A stretch of DNA of 64,000 nt. It comes from Halictus rubicundus. Lineage: Eukaryota; Arthropoda; Insecta; Hymenoptera; Halictidae. The notes under the pieces were generated by a model. The model had not been told where the DNA came from. It did no database searches and saw only the letters and a program-made list of their open reading frames with translations. Position 1 is the stretch's first letter; each line of letters begins with the position of its first letter. Of the stretch, positions 25,429 through 33,741 are shown in pieces. The translations under genes and the position numbers were made by a program. The stretch is from positions 186,001 through 250,000 of the forward strand of contig NW_027488866.1 of NCBI RefSeq assembly GCF_050948215.1, given 5' to 3'.

Positions 25429-27607
25429 ATGGAATCTAAGAATAAAAACCTTGATGTTGTGGGGGAGGCTGCCGATACGGCAGCAGCGACGGCGGGGGAA
25501 GAGACGGCAGTGGTCACTGCCGGGGAGGAGATGGCAGTGGTTACTGCCGGGGAGGACGCGGCCGCGGTCATCGCGGACGAGGACTCGGATGGGGGTGAAA
25601 CAATCATCTCCATCTCGAGCTGCGTCGGTTCCATCACGACGCGCGTGGGCGCGGAGAAGCGGGGCGCGACATCTGGGGTCTCTGTCCCCAAGCGTGCCCG
25701 GTTAGAGGGGGGGGGCAGCACACCCGTGGCGGGTCGGTGCCGCAGGCGGACCCCGGGGAGGGCACGTCGGGGACGCCCATCATGGACCTGGCCCTCGGCG
25801 GCCGCGCCGAGAGGAGTCAGACGAGGAGGGTCGATGACCTCATCAGGATGGGTGGGAGGATGCCGACGGCGCAGCTGGTGGGGGAGGTGGAGGAGGCGAT
25901 GTTGATGGTGGAGAGAGTCTCCACCGTCTCAAAGGGCCTCAAGCGGGACCTTGCTAAAGACTTGCGGGATTGTTCTGCAGTCGCCAGGGTCCACTGCACC
26001 ACCTTGATGCAGCGGTGCTTTACCGGGATGGCGTGGCAGGGGAGCCAGGAGGTAGCCCGCCTCCGCGAGCAGAACGCGGACCTCGCGAAGGAGGCTGGTG
26101 ACCTCCGGGCGAGGCTCCGGTCAATGGAGGCCGGGCGGCCGGCGAACACCGACAGCGTTCGCCGGGCGGGGCATGCGCCAATAGAGGAGGCGCCCCCCGC
26201 CTCCTCGACAGCGGGGGTCCGTACGCGGGGGACGGAGGCGATAGGGTCGTCGGGGGAAGGAGCGGGAGTTTTGGACTCTGAAGCCCTGCTTCTCCGGGTC
26301 GGCGCGCTGATAACGGCCAGGAACCGGGAGCTAGAGGCCCGGATGGAGGAGCGGTTCAGGACGATTCTGGCTAGGTTGGCCCCGGCCCTCCGGGCGGAAG
26401 GTAAGTCGGCGCGCGAGGCGACGCCGGTGGCTTCTCTGCCGGCGACGTCTGTCACCAAGGGGACTGGACCGGTGGTCGTGTCCAACGTGAGGGTGGTGCC
26501 CCCCGTTGTCATTCCGCCACCGGTCGTCCCAGCCTCGTGGATGGAGGTGACGGCTAAGGCCGTGAAAAAGGACAAGAAGAAGATGGCCGCGGAGGAGGCT
26601 GCGGCGAGAGCAGCCGCGGCCGAGGCAGCTGCCGCTGTTTCACGGCTGCGGGCTGCGAGGGAGCCGAGGACGGCGGGCGGCGCACGAGTGCAGGGCGGCG
26701 CGAGCGCGGCGAAGCCCGCCGCCGGGAGGGACGGTGGCCTGGGACGCACCCCCAGAACGGGAGAAGTGGCCATCACCATCCCCGAGAGCTGCAAGCTCAC
26801 TTACTCGGAGGTGATGGCCAGTGCAAAAGTGGGGGTGGACCTCAAGGCTATCGGGATCGAGTCGGGGGTGCTTCCCAGGCGGTCGAAAACCGGAGGGATC
26901 CTCCTGGAGGTCAGGGGCACGGGGTGCCAGGAGAAGGCACGGGTCCTCTCCGTGAGGATCGCCGAGGCGCTTGGGGGGACCGGGGTTAAGGTCTCCCAGG
27001 CGGTCAAGCGCGGCGAGGTGCGCGTGGCGGGCCTGGACGACTCGGTGTCGTCCGTTGACGTAGCGGCGGCGCTGGCGGCGGCGGGGGGTGTTCCGCGGCG
27101 GAGTTCCGGGTCGGCGAGATCCGCAGACCCGCCTCGGAGCAGGCGCTGGGCTCCTGTTGGGCCCAGGGCCCCCTCGCGGCCGTCAAGAAAGTGGTGGCGG
27201 GGGGCCTGCTGCTGGTCGGCTGGTCCTCGGCCCGCGTCCAGGCGCTGAGGGAGCGGCCCCTCCAATGCTTCCGTTGCTTGGAGACGGGGCACACGCGGGC
27301 GACATGTAAGAGCGCGGTCGACAGAGGCGTGTTGTGCTACCGCTGCGAGGCGGCGGAGCACCGGGCTTCGGCCTGCAAGGTCGCCCCCAGGTGTCCGCTC
27401 TGCGCGGACCTGGGGAGACCATCGGGCCATAGATTCGGGGCCAAAGCGTGTGCTCCGGCTCCCAAGAGGGGCCGCGCGGCGACGAAAGAGAAAGGCGCGT
27501 CTGGGGCTGCATCCGCGCAGCGGCCGCAGACGGCGCCGGGGGCCCAGCCCCCCTCCCTCCCCAGGGAGGGGAGTCTGCAGAGCCCATGTCAGAGTAGGTA
27601 CTTTTAA
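25429..27607 (+). pseudogene. R1-type ORF1 (gag-like), frameshifted
   Basis: This is the nucleic-acid chaperone/RNA-binding protein of the LINE, expected to package element RNA. The start chosen is the ATG at 25,429 (MESKNKNLDVV); an alternative upstream GTG-type start at 25,351 is less likely. The N-terminus is acidic and alanine-rich. A central stretch (codons from about 25,860 to 26,150) is probably helical, followed by a lysine/alanine-rich linker near 26,560-26,650. Three zinc knuckles lie at 27,265-27,452: CFRCLETGHTRATC, CYRCEAAEHRASAC and a third starting CPLCADLG. Two frameshifts are needed to read through: one at the run of nine G at 25,707-25,715 and one at the run of six G at 27,083-27,088. 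Both lie in homopolymers, so either may be sequencing error. The frame ends at TAA 27,605-27,607, overlapping the start of ORF2. Confidence 0.8.
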
Positions 27608-28540
27608 TCCTACTCCGGTTCTGCAGGCGAACCTCAACCACTCGCGCGCGGCACAGGACCTGTTTGTCCAAGCCGTGCGCGAGTGGGGGGCTGGGCTGGC
27701 AGTTGCGGCGGAGCCGTACGCCGTCCCCGAACACCCCTTCTGGGTGGGGGACGAGAGCGGCTCCGTAGTAATAGTGGCGGGAAGCCGCCCCGGGTCCCCG
27801 TCGGTCTCCCTTCTGGAGCGGGGCGAGGGATTCGTGGCGGTGCAATGGGGGGACATCGCGGTTGTGGGGATCTACATCTCGCCGAGCTGTGGCCTCGATC
27901 AATTTCGGGGTTCCTGGGCGGGCTGAACAGCTGCATCGCGCGGTGCAGCGCCCTCCCGATTCTCGTTCTGGGAGACCTCAATGCCCACGCGGTATCGTGG
28001 GGGAGTAGCAGGACGACCACTAGGGGTAGCGAGGTGTTAACCTGGGCGGCCGGCCTATATCTCCGGTTGATTAACCGGGGATCCACGCCAACGTGCGTGC
28101 GTCCGCAGGGGGTCTCGATTATCGACCTGACATGGGGGACTCCCACGGCCGTGCGCCGGGTGTCGGGATGGAAGGTGGCCGAGGAGATTGAGATTGCGTC
28201 AGACCATACGCCCATCGTCATGAACGTGTGGCCCACCCTCCACACGCGGGATTCCCGGCCGGGCCGGGGGGAACGACGGCCGGGATGGGCCTTGAAGCGG
28301 CTGGACGCGGACGCGTTCGGGGCCTCGGTAGCCGCGGCGACATGGACGGGGCCGGCCCTGTCTGAGCTGACGCCTGCGCAAGGGGCGAGGCGGCTGCGGG
28401 AGGTAATGACGGCGGTGTGCGACACCGCCATGCCCCGCATTCGGTTCGCCCCCAGGAGGGCGTACTGGTGGTCCGCCGGCATTGCGGAGCTCCGGCGTGC
28501 CTGGAATGCCGCGCGGCGCCGGTACGGCCGAGAAACCACA
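27588..28540 (+). pseudogene. R1-type ORF2, endonuclease part only
   Basis: This is the beginning of the LINE pol protein, the domain that nicks target DNA. Endonuclease motifs are visible in order: LQANLNHSRAAQDL near 27,624 (catalytic Asn), AAEPYAVP near 27,706 (metal-binding Glu), VVGIYISPS near 27,860, LVLGDLNAH near 27,965 (Asp/Asn), SIIDLTWGT near 28,117 and SDHTPIV near 28,199 (Ser-Asp-His). The reading frame shifts by one base near 27,903. It overlaps the end of ORF1, as in R1 elements; no ATG start is obvious. Similarity is lost near 28,540, shortly after the endonuclease, so reverse transcriptase and the C-terminal zinc finger are absent. The fragment is non-functional on its own. 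Confidence 0.85.
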
Positions 28541-28735
28541 AGATTCAGAACTTCCAATTCCGCTGTGATTCAACGGTCAGCAGCTGCATTTCTTCGGAAG
28601 TCTTTCATCATTCTCCACTCTATGCGACGCTCGCGATGCCTTGTAGATCGTCTTAGTAGACTCCCATCAGTTCTGCAGACATCCAACCACTCCGCTGGTA
28701 ATCGCATAAGAATGAGATCTACGTCTAGAGGTTCC
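28541..28735. other. Unassigned flank between LINE and solo LTR
   Basis: About 195 bp of unique-looking sequence with no recognisable coding frame. Removing the solo LTR joins it to 29,241 onward, so it was probably continuous with the copia downstream flank and is old host or element DNA. Its last four bases (TTCC) are the left copy of the LTR target duplication. The exact LINE breakpoint is uncertain by perhaps 20 bp. Confidence 0.45.
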
Positions 28736-29236
28736 TGTGACGACTCGGACTGTAGGTAAAATGACGTGTGTTCGGTTTTCTACTAAGTACTTTATTAAGC
28801 CGACGGAGTAGGTAAGGCGCGTGTACAAAATCTGACCCGCTGTCTCGGATGGTCGCTATTTATATTTTCGTCGGCAAAGGCGTTACCTTTTTGCGAAGGT
28901 ACCGGGGTGTAGCCTACTACTTTGAGGCCGTCAGAGTGGTAGTTTTATTTTTTATTGCTTCCGCCTGTTCGGCGGGCGAAGGGAAATCCCTGTCGCTCGG
29001 TTAGGCGACTATAAACACTTTGGGACTTTCCTTGACCGTGCTGGCCGCGTGGCCAGGCGGTCCCGTAGCGGTGCACAGGCTGGCGATGCTTCTGTTATTG
29101 CACACGTAAAACCAATAAAGAAGTAAAGTCATTTTTGACTTTGCAGATGCCGAGGACGGCTTTATGGCCTAATCCTTGACGTCTGTAAGCGGACCGTCCT
29201 AATGGTTATTACGGTCGCCAACCGTGAGCCGCTACA
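28736..29236. mobile_element. Solo LTR, 501 bp, Ty3/gypsy-like
   Basis: The segment starts TGTGACGACTCGG, ends GAGCCGCTACA and is flanked on both sides by TTCC (28,732-28,735 and 29,237-29,240). TG...CA termini plus a 4-bp direct duplication are diagnostic of an integrated LTR, and a 4-bp duplication is usual for Ty3/gypsy and also seen in BEL/Pao. There is no internal coding region, so it is a solo LTR left by LTR-LTR recombination. Orientation cannot be settled: AATAAAG occurs on the plus strand near 29,115 and on the minus strand near 28,790. Family assignment is inference. Confidence 0.7.
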
Positions 29237-29240
29237 TTCC

Positions 29241-29412
29241 AAAAGTCAGGTCACGCAAAAGAAAACCTTGAGGTGCTCCGTATTGTCGCTGTGGGGATAA
29301 GAACTTCCGTGCTTCTGCACTGTAGATTTTTGATTGGATCAACGTATTCAGGTTTGAGTTACAGAACACTATGGAAAATACGTTATTAAATAAATCTTAA
29401 AATAAATACCTC
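29241..29412. repeat. Copia downstream flank, copy A
   Basis: The part from 29,306 to 29,412 is nearly identical to 32,222-32,328, and in both places it abuts the 3' end of a minus-orientation copia LTR. The last five bases, ACCTC (29,408-29,412), are the target duplication of the copia insertion. Left of 29,306 the two copies diverge, this one continuing into unassigned sequence and the other into a transposon. Confidence 0.75.
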
Positions 29413-29932
29413 TGTTAGATTTTGTTAATCCTTATGTTCCCGAAGGATCTTCAGGTTGTCCGATTTGTAGAGTGGAAGGGTCTTTTCAGGAAGCTAAATC
29501 GTGTAATTTAGAAAGATGCTTTATTAAATGTTCTCTGCCAAGTCTGAACGTGAACTGAACTCGCTTAACGGACAACTCAAAACGAAAACTAGTGTCGGCG
29601 GTTTTTCACTCTGACCTTATAGCTCGAGTCGTCATCGATCAGTTATTGTGTCGAAAAACACGGGGCGACGACCGCGCGCCACAACATTGTCTGAGGAACG
29701 ACAATCCTTCCTCACGCAACGGACACACGCTTGTATACAAGGCAGCGCAAGGTGTTTCTTTTACAGATTAAACCTCTTCACCTTATTTTGTATAATACAT
29801 GCCTTTATTTCTGTACATATACACGTGGTAGGAGAGCGTGGTTAGATAAAGAAGAAAAATACATCGAGAATAGAATAGATTGGAGGGCGCGCAGGAAGCA
29901 GTTGAGAGAGCGCGTTGAATTTATTTCTAACA
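29413..29932 (-). mobile_element. Copia solo LTR (216 bp plus nested insertion)
   Basis: After removing a nested 300-bp element and its 4-bp duplication, the remaining 216 bp match the copia LTRs at 32,329-32,543 (215 bp) and 37,178-37,393 (216 bp), in minus orientation, starting TGTTAGAAATAAA and ending in TAACA. It is bounded by ACCTC on both sides (29,408-29,412 and 29,933-29,937), the same 5-bp target duplication seen at the other two LTRs, where it reads GAGGT in LTR sense. This locus is therefore the recombined, solo-LTR state of the same insertion, keeping both flanks. Confidence 0.85.
29466..29765. mobile_element. Nested solo LTR, 300 bp, inside copia LTR
   Basis: This segment interrupts the copia LTR between GTCC and AAACCTC. 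It begins TGTAGAGTGG, ends TTCTTTTACA and is flanked by GATT on both sides (29,462-29,465 and 29,766-29,769). Termini TGTA/TACA and a 4-bp duplication identify an LTR retrotransposon remnant, probably Ty3/gypsy or BEL/Pao. It has no relatives elsewhere in the window that I can see. Some reading frames spanning the junction have no significance. Confidence 0.75.
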
Positions 29933-30231
29933 ACCTCGATTTTATTTGTAACATTTAATTTAGAAACACTAAGAAACTTCGTTGCAATCCAAAATCTAAA
30001 GATGCAGATTGATCGAAATGTTTATTTCTTTGTAAATTCTCTTGCCTCCTTACTGGAAAGGTTTTAGGGAAAAATATTGAATGGATACATTGTAGTGTCG
30101 TTGTTCATCTTGGCTTGCAAGAACGTCAAATGCTTACAAATTATAGCTATCTGCGGATTACACAACGATATGTTAACAATAATTAGAGTATTTGCTACAA
30201 GTAGCACGTCACGATACAATTGAATTATATA
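29933..30231. repeat. F-box gene 3' flank / copia upstream flank, copy A
   Basis: This noncoding 0.3 kb lies between the F-box stop codon and the copia LTR and is matched in inverted orientation by 36,879-37,177 with only scattered differences. It is AT-rich and likely the 3' untranslated or downstream region of the F-box gene. I see no AATAAA placed convincingly close to the stop. Confidence 0.7.
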
Positions 30232-30645
30232 TTACATTCTTATACACCTTCTACGCCTTAAACTTACTGAACATACTTTGGCCGCACTGTAGAACACCGT
30301 CAGAGTTTTTAGTCTCGCATCAGGTGCAGCCCTTTTCACCTTCGCGGGAACCGGCACCTCCCTCTGCACTGCCACTCTCGATTTGTCAACAGCATACCCT
30401 GTGAATCGCTCATTTCTTCTCCGCATTGTGCGTTGCTCATAGTGTCTGGCGGTTCGTCTAAGGTGTGGATCAGCCTTGCAGACATTCAACCACTTCCGTG
30501 ACACTTGAGCTGCGCAAAGCAGAGACTTAGGATCCAAGTTGCGTAGAACCAATTGCGATACCTCCGGCGGTAGTTCTGAAATGAAATCCACCTTGGCAGA
30601 TTCCAGCAGTCCTAGCGCACGAAGGAAAGACCTGAAATACTCCAT
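30232..30645 (-). CDS. Small F-box domain protein
   Basis: This 137-residue ORF is the only candidate cellular gene. Residues about 19-58 (VDFISELPPEVSQLVLRNLD, then PKSLLCAAQVSRKWLNV) match the F-box consensus: an LPxE start, hydrophobic helix residues and a terminal VS.KW. F-box proteins link substrates to SKP1-CUL1 ubiquitin ligases, or act alone in other complexes. The rest is short and basic (arginine-rich C-terminus RRRRCIRM) with no WD40, leucine-rich or other substrate domain, so the protein is either truncated or a minimal F-box protein. The ATG is chosen because a TATA box sits about 55 bp upstream. A second partial copy at 36,669-36,878 preserves the C-terminal frame and stop but has eight extra codons, so this copy carries an in-frame 24-bp deletion (or the other an insertion). 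Conserved frame between copies suggests a real exon. Full gene identity is unknown; introns cannot be excluded. Confidence 0.6.
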   Translation of the reverse strand: MEYFRSFLRALGLLESAKVDFISELPPEVSQLVLRNLDPKSLLCAAQVSRKWLNVCKADPHLRRTARHYEQRTMRRRNERFTGYAVDKSRVAVQREVPVPAKVKRAAPDARLKTLTVFYSAAKVCSVSLRRRRCIRM

Positions 30646-30697
30646 GTTGTCACTCTTAAGTCAGAACGTCGAATGTAGCACTCCTGAAAAATTGGGG

Positions 30698-30752
30698 TAT
30701 ATATACCCTGGTTCCGCCCCAGTGATCGTTCCGGAACAATGATTCGACCAAT
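30698..30752 (-). promoter_or_regulatory. Probable promoter of the F-box gene
   Basis: On the minus strand, reading toward the gene, there is an ATTGG (inverted CCAAT, 30,748-30,752), the palindrome GTTCCGGAAC (30,728-30,737; it contains TTCnnGAA, as in a partial heat-shock element, and an ETS-like GGAA), a GC box GGGGCGG at about 30,714-30,720, and TATATATA at 30,698-30,705. The TATA lies about 55 bp before the ATG, leaving a short leader. Order and spacing are typical of a TATA-type RNA polymerase II promoter. Function is inferred. Confidence 0.55.
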
Positions 30753-30821
30753 CAGATGCGAGCATTAATTTTTTATCGGTGCAGGTTCAGCCTACCGTCA
30801 ACACGATATTTCGAACATTAT

Positions 30822-30843
30822 ATACAGGGTGGCCCACATAACT
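30822..30843. repeat. Left terminal inverted repeat end of mariner-like element
   Basis: TATACAGGGTGGCCCACATAAC is the form of end found on Tc1/mariner-superfamily elements: CAGGGTGGCCCA next to a TA dinucleotide. The matching inverted end is not found near 32,222, so the element has lost its other terminus. The end marks the boundary between F-box promoter sequence and the transposon. Confidence 0.65.
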
Positions 30844-32221
30844 CTGAACATCTCAATATCTCGAAAACTATGTCATCGATTTTAAAGTTCTTAGTCTTAA
30901 ATTGCATGGAACTGAAGGGCCTATCTGACTACATAAACGTGAAGTGGCCTCCCTTCCCCTTTAACGGGGGAGGGGAGGTACCTTTGTAATTTTAAATGGA
31001 ACCCTCTATAAAATGTTACATATTTAGATTCTACAGGAAAAAACAAGTCAATTTTGTCTGAAACATTTTTTTGTCAGATACTTCCATGATGAGATATAAC
31101 AGTTTGAAGTTTCGAGTTGTAGGTACTTGAAGCGCTCGGAAAAAGCGTTACGGAATTATACGCGCTTGAGTCCTTTGCTTATTCGTGAAGAAATAAAATA
31201 TACTTTAAATTAAATGTTCAAAATGTCCACCACGGGCTTGTAAACATTTATTTACTCGAAACATCAAAGTTGTTCTAACATTTTTTAACATTTCGGGAGT
31301 CACTGAAGCGCAAGCGTCACGTATTCTTTGTTTCATATCCTCTTTTGTCGTCGGTGGTTCAAACATAACTTTGTCCTTTACATATACCCATAAGAAAAAA
31401 TCTAATGGTGTTAGATCGGGGGATCGAGGAGGCCATTGCCGAGGTCCCCCACGACCTATCCATTTGTTCCCAAATTTTTCGTTCAAAAATTGCCTGGTGA
31501 TGATTGCAAAATGCGGAGGAGCGCCGTCTTGTTGGAACCACATTTCTCTTCTAACGTGCAGTGGCACATCTTCCAAAAGCGCAGGCAAATGATTTTTTAA
31601 AAAATCACAATAACTTGCAGATGTTACAGTTTCTTGGAAAAAATAAGGTCCAATCACAAAATCTCCTATTAGGCTACACCAAACATTTAAAGACTATCGA
31701 TGTTGAAAGGGAACCCATCGCATCCAATTTGGGTTTTCCACGGCCCAATAATGCAGATTATGTCTATTTACATGCCCTGTATTCATAAAAGTGGCCTCAT
31801 CGGAAAAAAGTATTTTGCACAAAAAGTAATTTTCCACAACACCCTGCAGCCACTCACAAAATCTTACGCGGCGATCGTAATCTGCTATCGAAAGCTCTTG
31901 TGATAAAACCATGTGATATGGATGAAACTTTTGCCGTTTCAAAATTCGTTGAATTGATGAACAACTAATATGTGATGTTTGTGCAAGTGTACGTTGACTA
32001 ATATGAGGATTTAATGTAATTGCAGCAAGAATACTGGCACTATTATTTTCATTAGTGACAGCTTTAGGTTTATTGCGAGTTTTTTTACACAATTCACCGT
32101 GCTCGCGAAGCCGCTTTTCTAAATTATGATATGTTGCATGACATTTTTTGAGCCCATAACGTTCAAAAAACATCACTGCTGCACGCCGATAATTTTTTTG
32201 GCATTCACCTAACGTTAATAA
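30824..32221 (-). mobile_element. Tc1/mariner-superfamily DNA transposon, 5'-truncated
   Basis: The element runs from the terminal repeat at 30,824 to a breakpoint at 32,222, where it joins the sequence shared with 29,306. It carries one transposase gene on the minus strand followed by about 380 bp of noncoding sequence before the terminus. The missing right end removes the promoter, the other terminal repeat and the first several codons of the transposase. It cannot move autonomously and, with one end only, cannot be mobilised in trans. Confidence 0.75.
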
Positions 32222-32236
32222 TCCGTGCTTCTGCAC
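31205..32236 (-). pseudogene. Mariner-like transposase, one stop codon, N-truncated
   Basis: This DDE transposase would bind terminal repeats and cut and paste the element at TA sites. An N-terminal helix-turn-helix region is visible (LGECQKNYRRAAVMFFERY, then SQRTLAQTSHISCSSIQRIL). The catalytic domain follows: first Asp in LFSDEATFMN, second in WFQQDGAPPHF and third in RSPDLTPLDFFLW. By my count there are 36 residues between the second and third Asp. An in-frame TAG at 31,694-31,696 splits the gene. Reading continues in the same frame afterwards (SLNVWCSLIGDF), and relatives usually have Trp at the stop position, so a single TGG-to-TAG change is likely. The first codons come from the adjoining duplicated flank, not the transposon, so the true N-terminus is lost. 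Related DDE proteins are abundant in ant genomes. Confidence 0.85.
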
Positions 32237-32328
32237 TGTAGATTTTTGATTGGATCAACGTATTCAGGTTTCAGTGACAGAACACTGTGGAAAATACGTT
32301 ATTAAATAAATCTTAAAATAAATACCTC
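32222..32328. repeat. Copia downstream flank, copy B
   Basis: These 107 bp are nearly identical to 29,306-29,412. They end in ACCTC (32,324-32,328), the target duplication, next to the end of the copia 3' LTR. The left limit at 32,222 is a breakpoint into the transposon. The copy proves that this copia end and the solo LTR derive from one insertion. Confidence 0.8.
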
Positions 32329-32543
32329 TGTTAGATTTTGTTAATCCTTATGTTCCCGAAGGATCTTCAGGTTGTCCTATTAAACCTCTTCACCTTATTT
32401 TGCATAATACATGCCTTTATTTCTGTACATATACACGTGTTAGCAGAGCGTGGTTAGATAAAGAAGAAAAATACATCGAGAATAGAATAGACTAGAGGGC
32501 GCGCAGGAAGCAGTTGAGTGAGCGCGGTGAATTTTTTCTAACA
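32329..32543 (-). mobile_element. Copia 3' LTR
   Basis: This is a 215-bp LTR in minus orientation, starting TGTTAGAAAAAATTC and ending CTAACA, followed by GAGGT in the LTR sense. It lies directly after the pol stop codon and a polypurine tract, where a 3' LTR belongs. It differs from the other two copia LTRs in the window by only a few substitutions. Confidence 0.9.
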
Positions 32544-32552
32544 CCCCCTCTC
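32544..32552 (-). other. Copia polypurine tract
   Basis: On the minus strand the nine purines GAGAGGGGG lie immediately before the LTR start TGTTAG. This is the primer site for plus-strand DNA synthesis in reverse transcription. It overlaps the last codon of pol. Confidence 0.8.
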
Positions 32553-33236
32553 AACGTGGACACTTATCAATGGCATTCAGTCCTAAGCCGCGCATTAATT
32601 TAGCGTGATTGACATTGCAGAGACTCTTAGTTAACAAGTCTGCCAGCATGTCTTGCGTTGCGATATATTCAACATCGACCCCCCCCCCTCCTTGATATAT
32701 CTCGCGGATATAGTGATAGCGGATATCGATGTGCTTGGTTCGCGAATGGAATACTGGATTCTTTATCAACTTTTGGGCTCCTTGTTTATCGCAATATACG
32801 ATGGTTCCCCCATGGTCAACTTCGGACATCGCAAGTTCGCTCAAGAGGCTTCGCAGGTAAACCGCTTCCTTGATTGCCTCAGTTAGCGCCATGTACTCAG
32901 CCTCCACACTCGACAGTGCAACGCATCTCTGTCTTCTAGACTCCCACGTGATGGGTGCGTCTGCTAATCTCAATATGGTGCCTGTTTGGGATTTCCTATC
33001 ATCCATGTTGCTTCCCCAGTCTGAGTCCACAAATCCGTGAAAATCGCATCCCGTCTTTTTGTAAGTGATACCGTGCGATATCGTCCTTTAAGGTAACGTA
33101 GTACCCTTTTCGCGGATGTCCAGTGCTCCCCTCCTGGATTTTCATTAAATCGGCTCAACATACTTACAGCATATGCTATGTCCGGCCTCGTGGATACTGC
33201 CGCATACATAAGTGAGCCCACCTGTTCAGTATTGGC
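32551..33236 (-). pseudogene. Copia pol 3' fragment (RT end and RNase H)
   Basis: This is the C-terminal part of a copia polyprotein. The end of the reverse transcriptase/connection region is seen as VGSLMYAAVSTRPDIAYAVS and HWTSAKRVLRYLKG. RNase H follows: FVDSDWGSNMDDRKSQTG (catalytic Asp), ALSSVEAEYMALTEA (catalytic Glu), IVYCDKQGA (Asp) and HIDIRYHYIRE. It ends at TGA 32,551-32,553, just before the polypurine tract. One frameshift lies at the run of five A (minus strand) at 33,056-33,060. The fragment starts abruptly near 33,236, where BEL-associated sequence begins. Protease, integrase and most of the RT are missing here; the 5' half of a same-family element is at 37,178-39,547. The fragment cannot transpose. 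Confidence 0.85.
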
Positions 33237-33741
33237 ATAAAAAGGGAGAATTCAAACGAAGGTATTCCGACCGTTGATGATGGTTCCAAAATTGTTTTCG
33301 CGTTACGAACGCGCGATCGAGCGGCTGTTGTCTCGCTCGCGTAAACAGCCGTGTCACCGGCGACAAACACCTCCGTTTGAATCTCACCTCGCGCGCAACG
33401 GTGAACCGAATTCACCCATTAGAACAATGCGATCAACCGTCTTTCCGACGTTTCGTGCGTTCTGGTGCGCGAACGAGATCTCAGAATACGTTCTGACTTC
33501 GCAGCGCTCGCTTGCACTAAGACTCACTCGTGACTTCATCTACGTTCAATTATTCATTTTCTCGCGGCATCGTCTCTTCCTATCTCGCTACAGTTTGTAT
33601 CGCGATTTCCGTCACATTTCTTTGTTTGTGCCAGCGTTGTGGCCTAGTCGTGTCGAAAAACATTAAAGTGACTTGCAACAAATTTCGCGTCTCGTGCATA
33701 TCACCTGCAGTCTCCACCACTTCCCTCAGCGCTCAATTCTG
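33237..33741 (+). other. Presumed BEL/Pao leader or LTR remnant
   Basis: About 505 bp between the copia breakpoint and the start of the BEL pol frame. It is not copia-like, and its short reading frames show no domain. Base composition (CG-rich, with TCGCG runs) matches the BEL element that follows, so it is probably that element's 5' LTR or leader, joined to pol after loss of gag and protease. I could not find LTR boundaries or a primer-binding site. Confidence 0.4.

Larger units (their letters stand above)
24828..28540 (+). mobile_element. R1-clade non-LTR retrotransposon, 3'-truncated
   Basis: A GC-rich element begins abruptly at satellite with GGGGGGACCGAGGGG and carries, in order, a leader of about 0.6 kb, a gag-like ORF1 with three C-terminal zinc knuckles, and the start of ORF2 with an apurinic-like endonuclease domain. 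This order and the motif wording (QANLNHSR, GDLNAH, SDHTPIV) fit the R1 clade, which includes the telomere-specific TRAS and SART elements of insects. No reverse transcriptase is present: similarity ends near 28,540, where unrelated sequence begins. The 5' end may be complete, but the 3' end is lost, the opposite of ordinary 5' truncation, so a later rearrangement removed the rest. At least three single-base frameshifts break the ORFs. Confidence 0.85.

Noticed and set aside
25817..28557. Long minus-strand frames opposite the LINE (up to 351 codons)
   Set aside because: Shadows of GC-rich ORF1 and ORF2 on the other strand; the sense frames carry the zinc knuckles and endonuclease motifs.
29648..29958. 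Short plus-strand frames spanning the nested LTR and copia LTR
   Set aside because: They cross insertion boundaries and have no domain; not genes.
30192..30989. Plus-strand frames overlapping the F-box gene and its upstream region
   Set aside because: They run against the F-box frame, which has domain support and a promoter, or extend into transposon terminal sequence.
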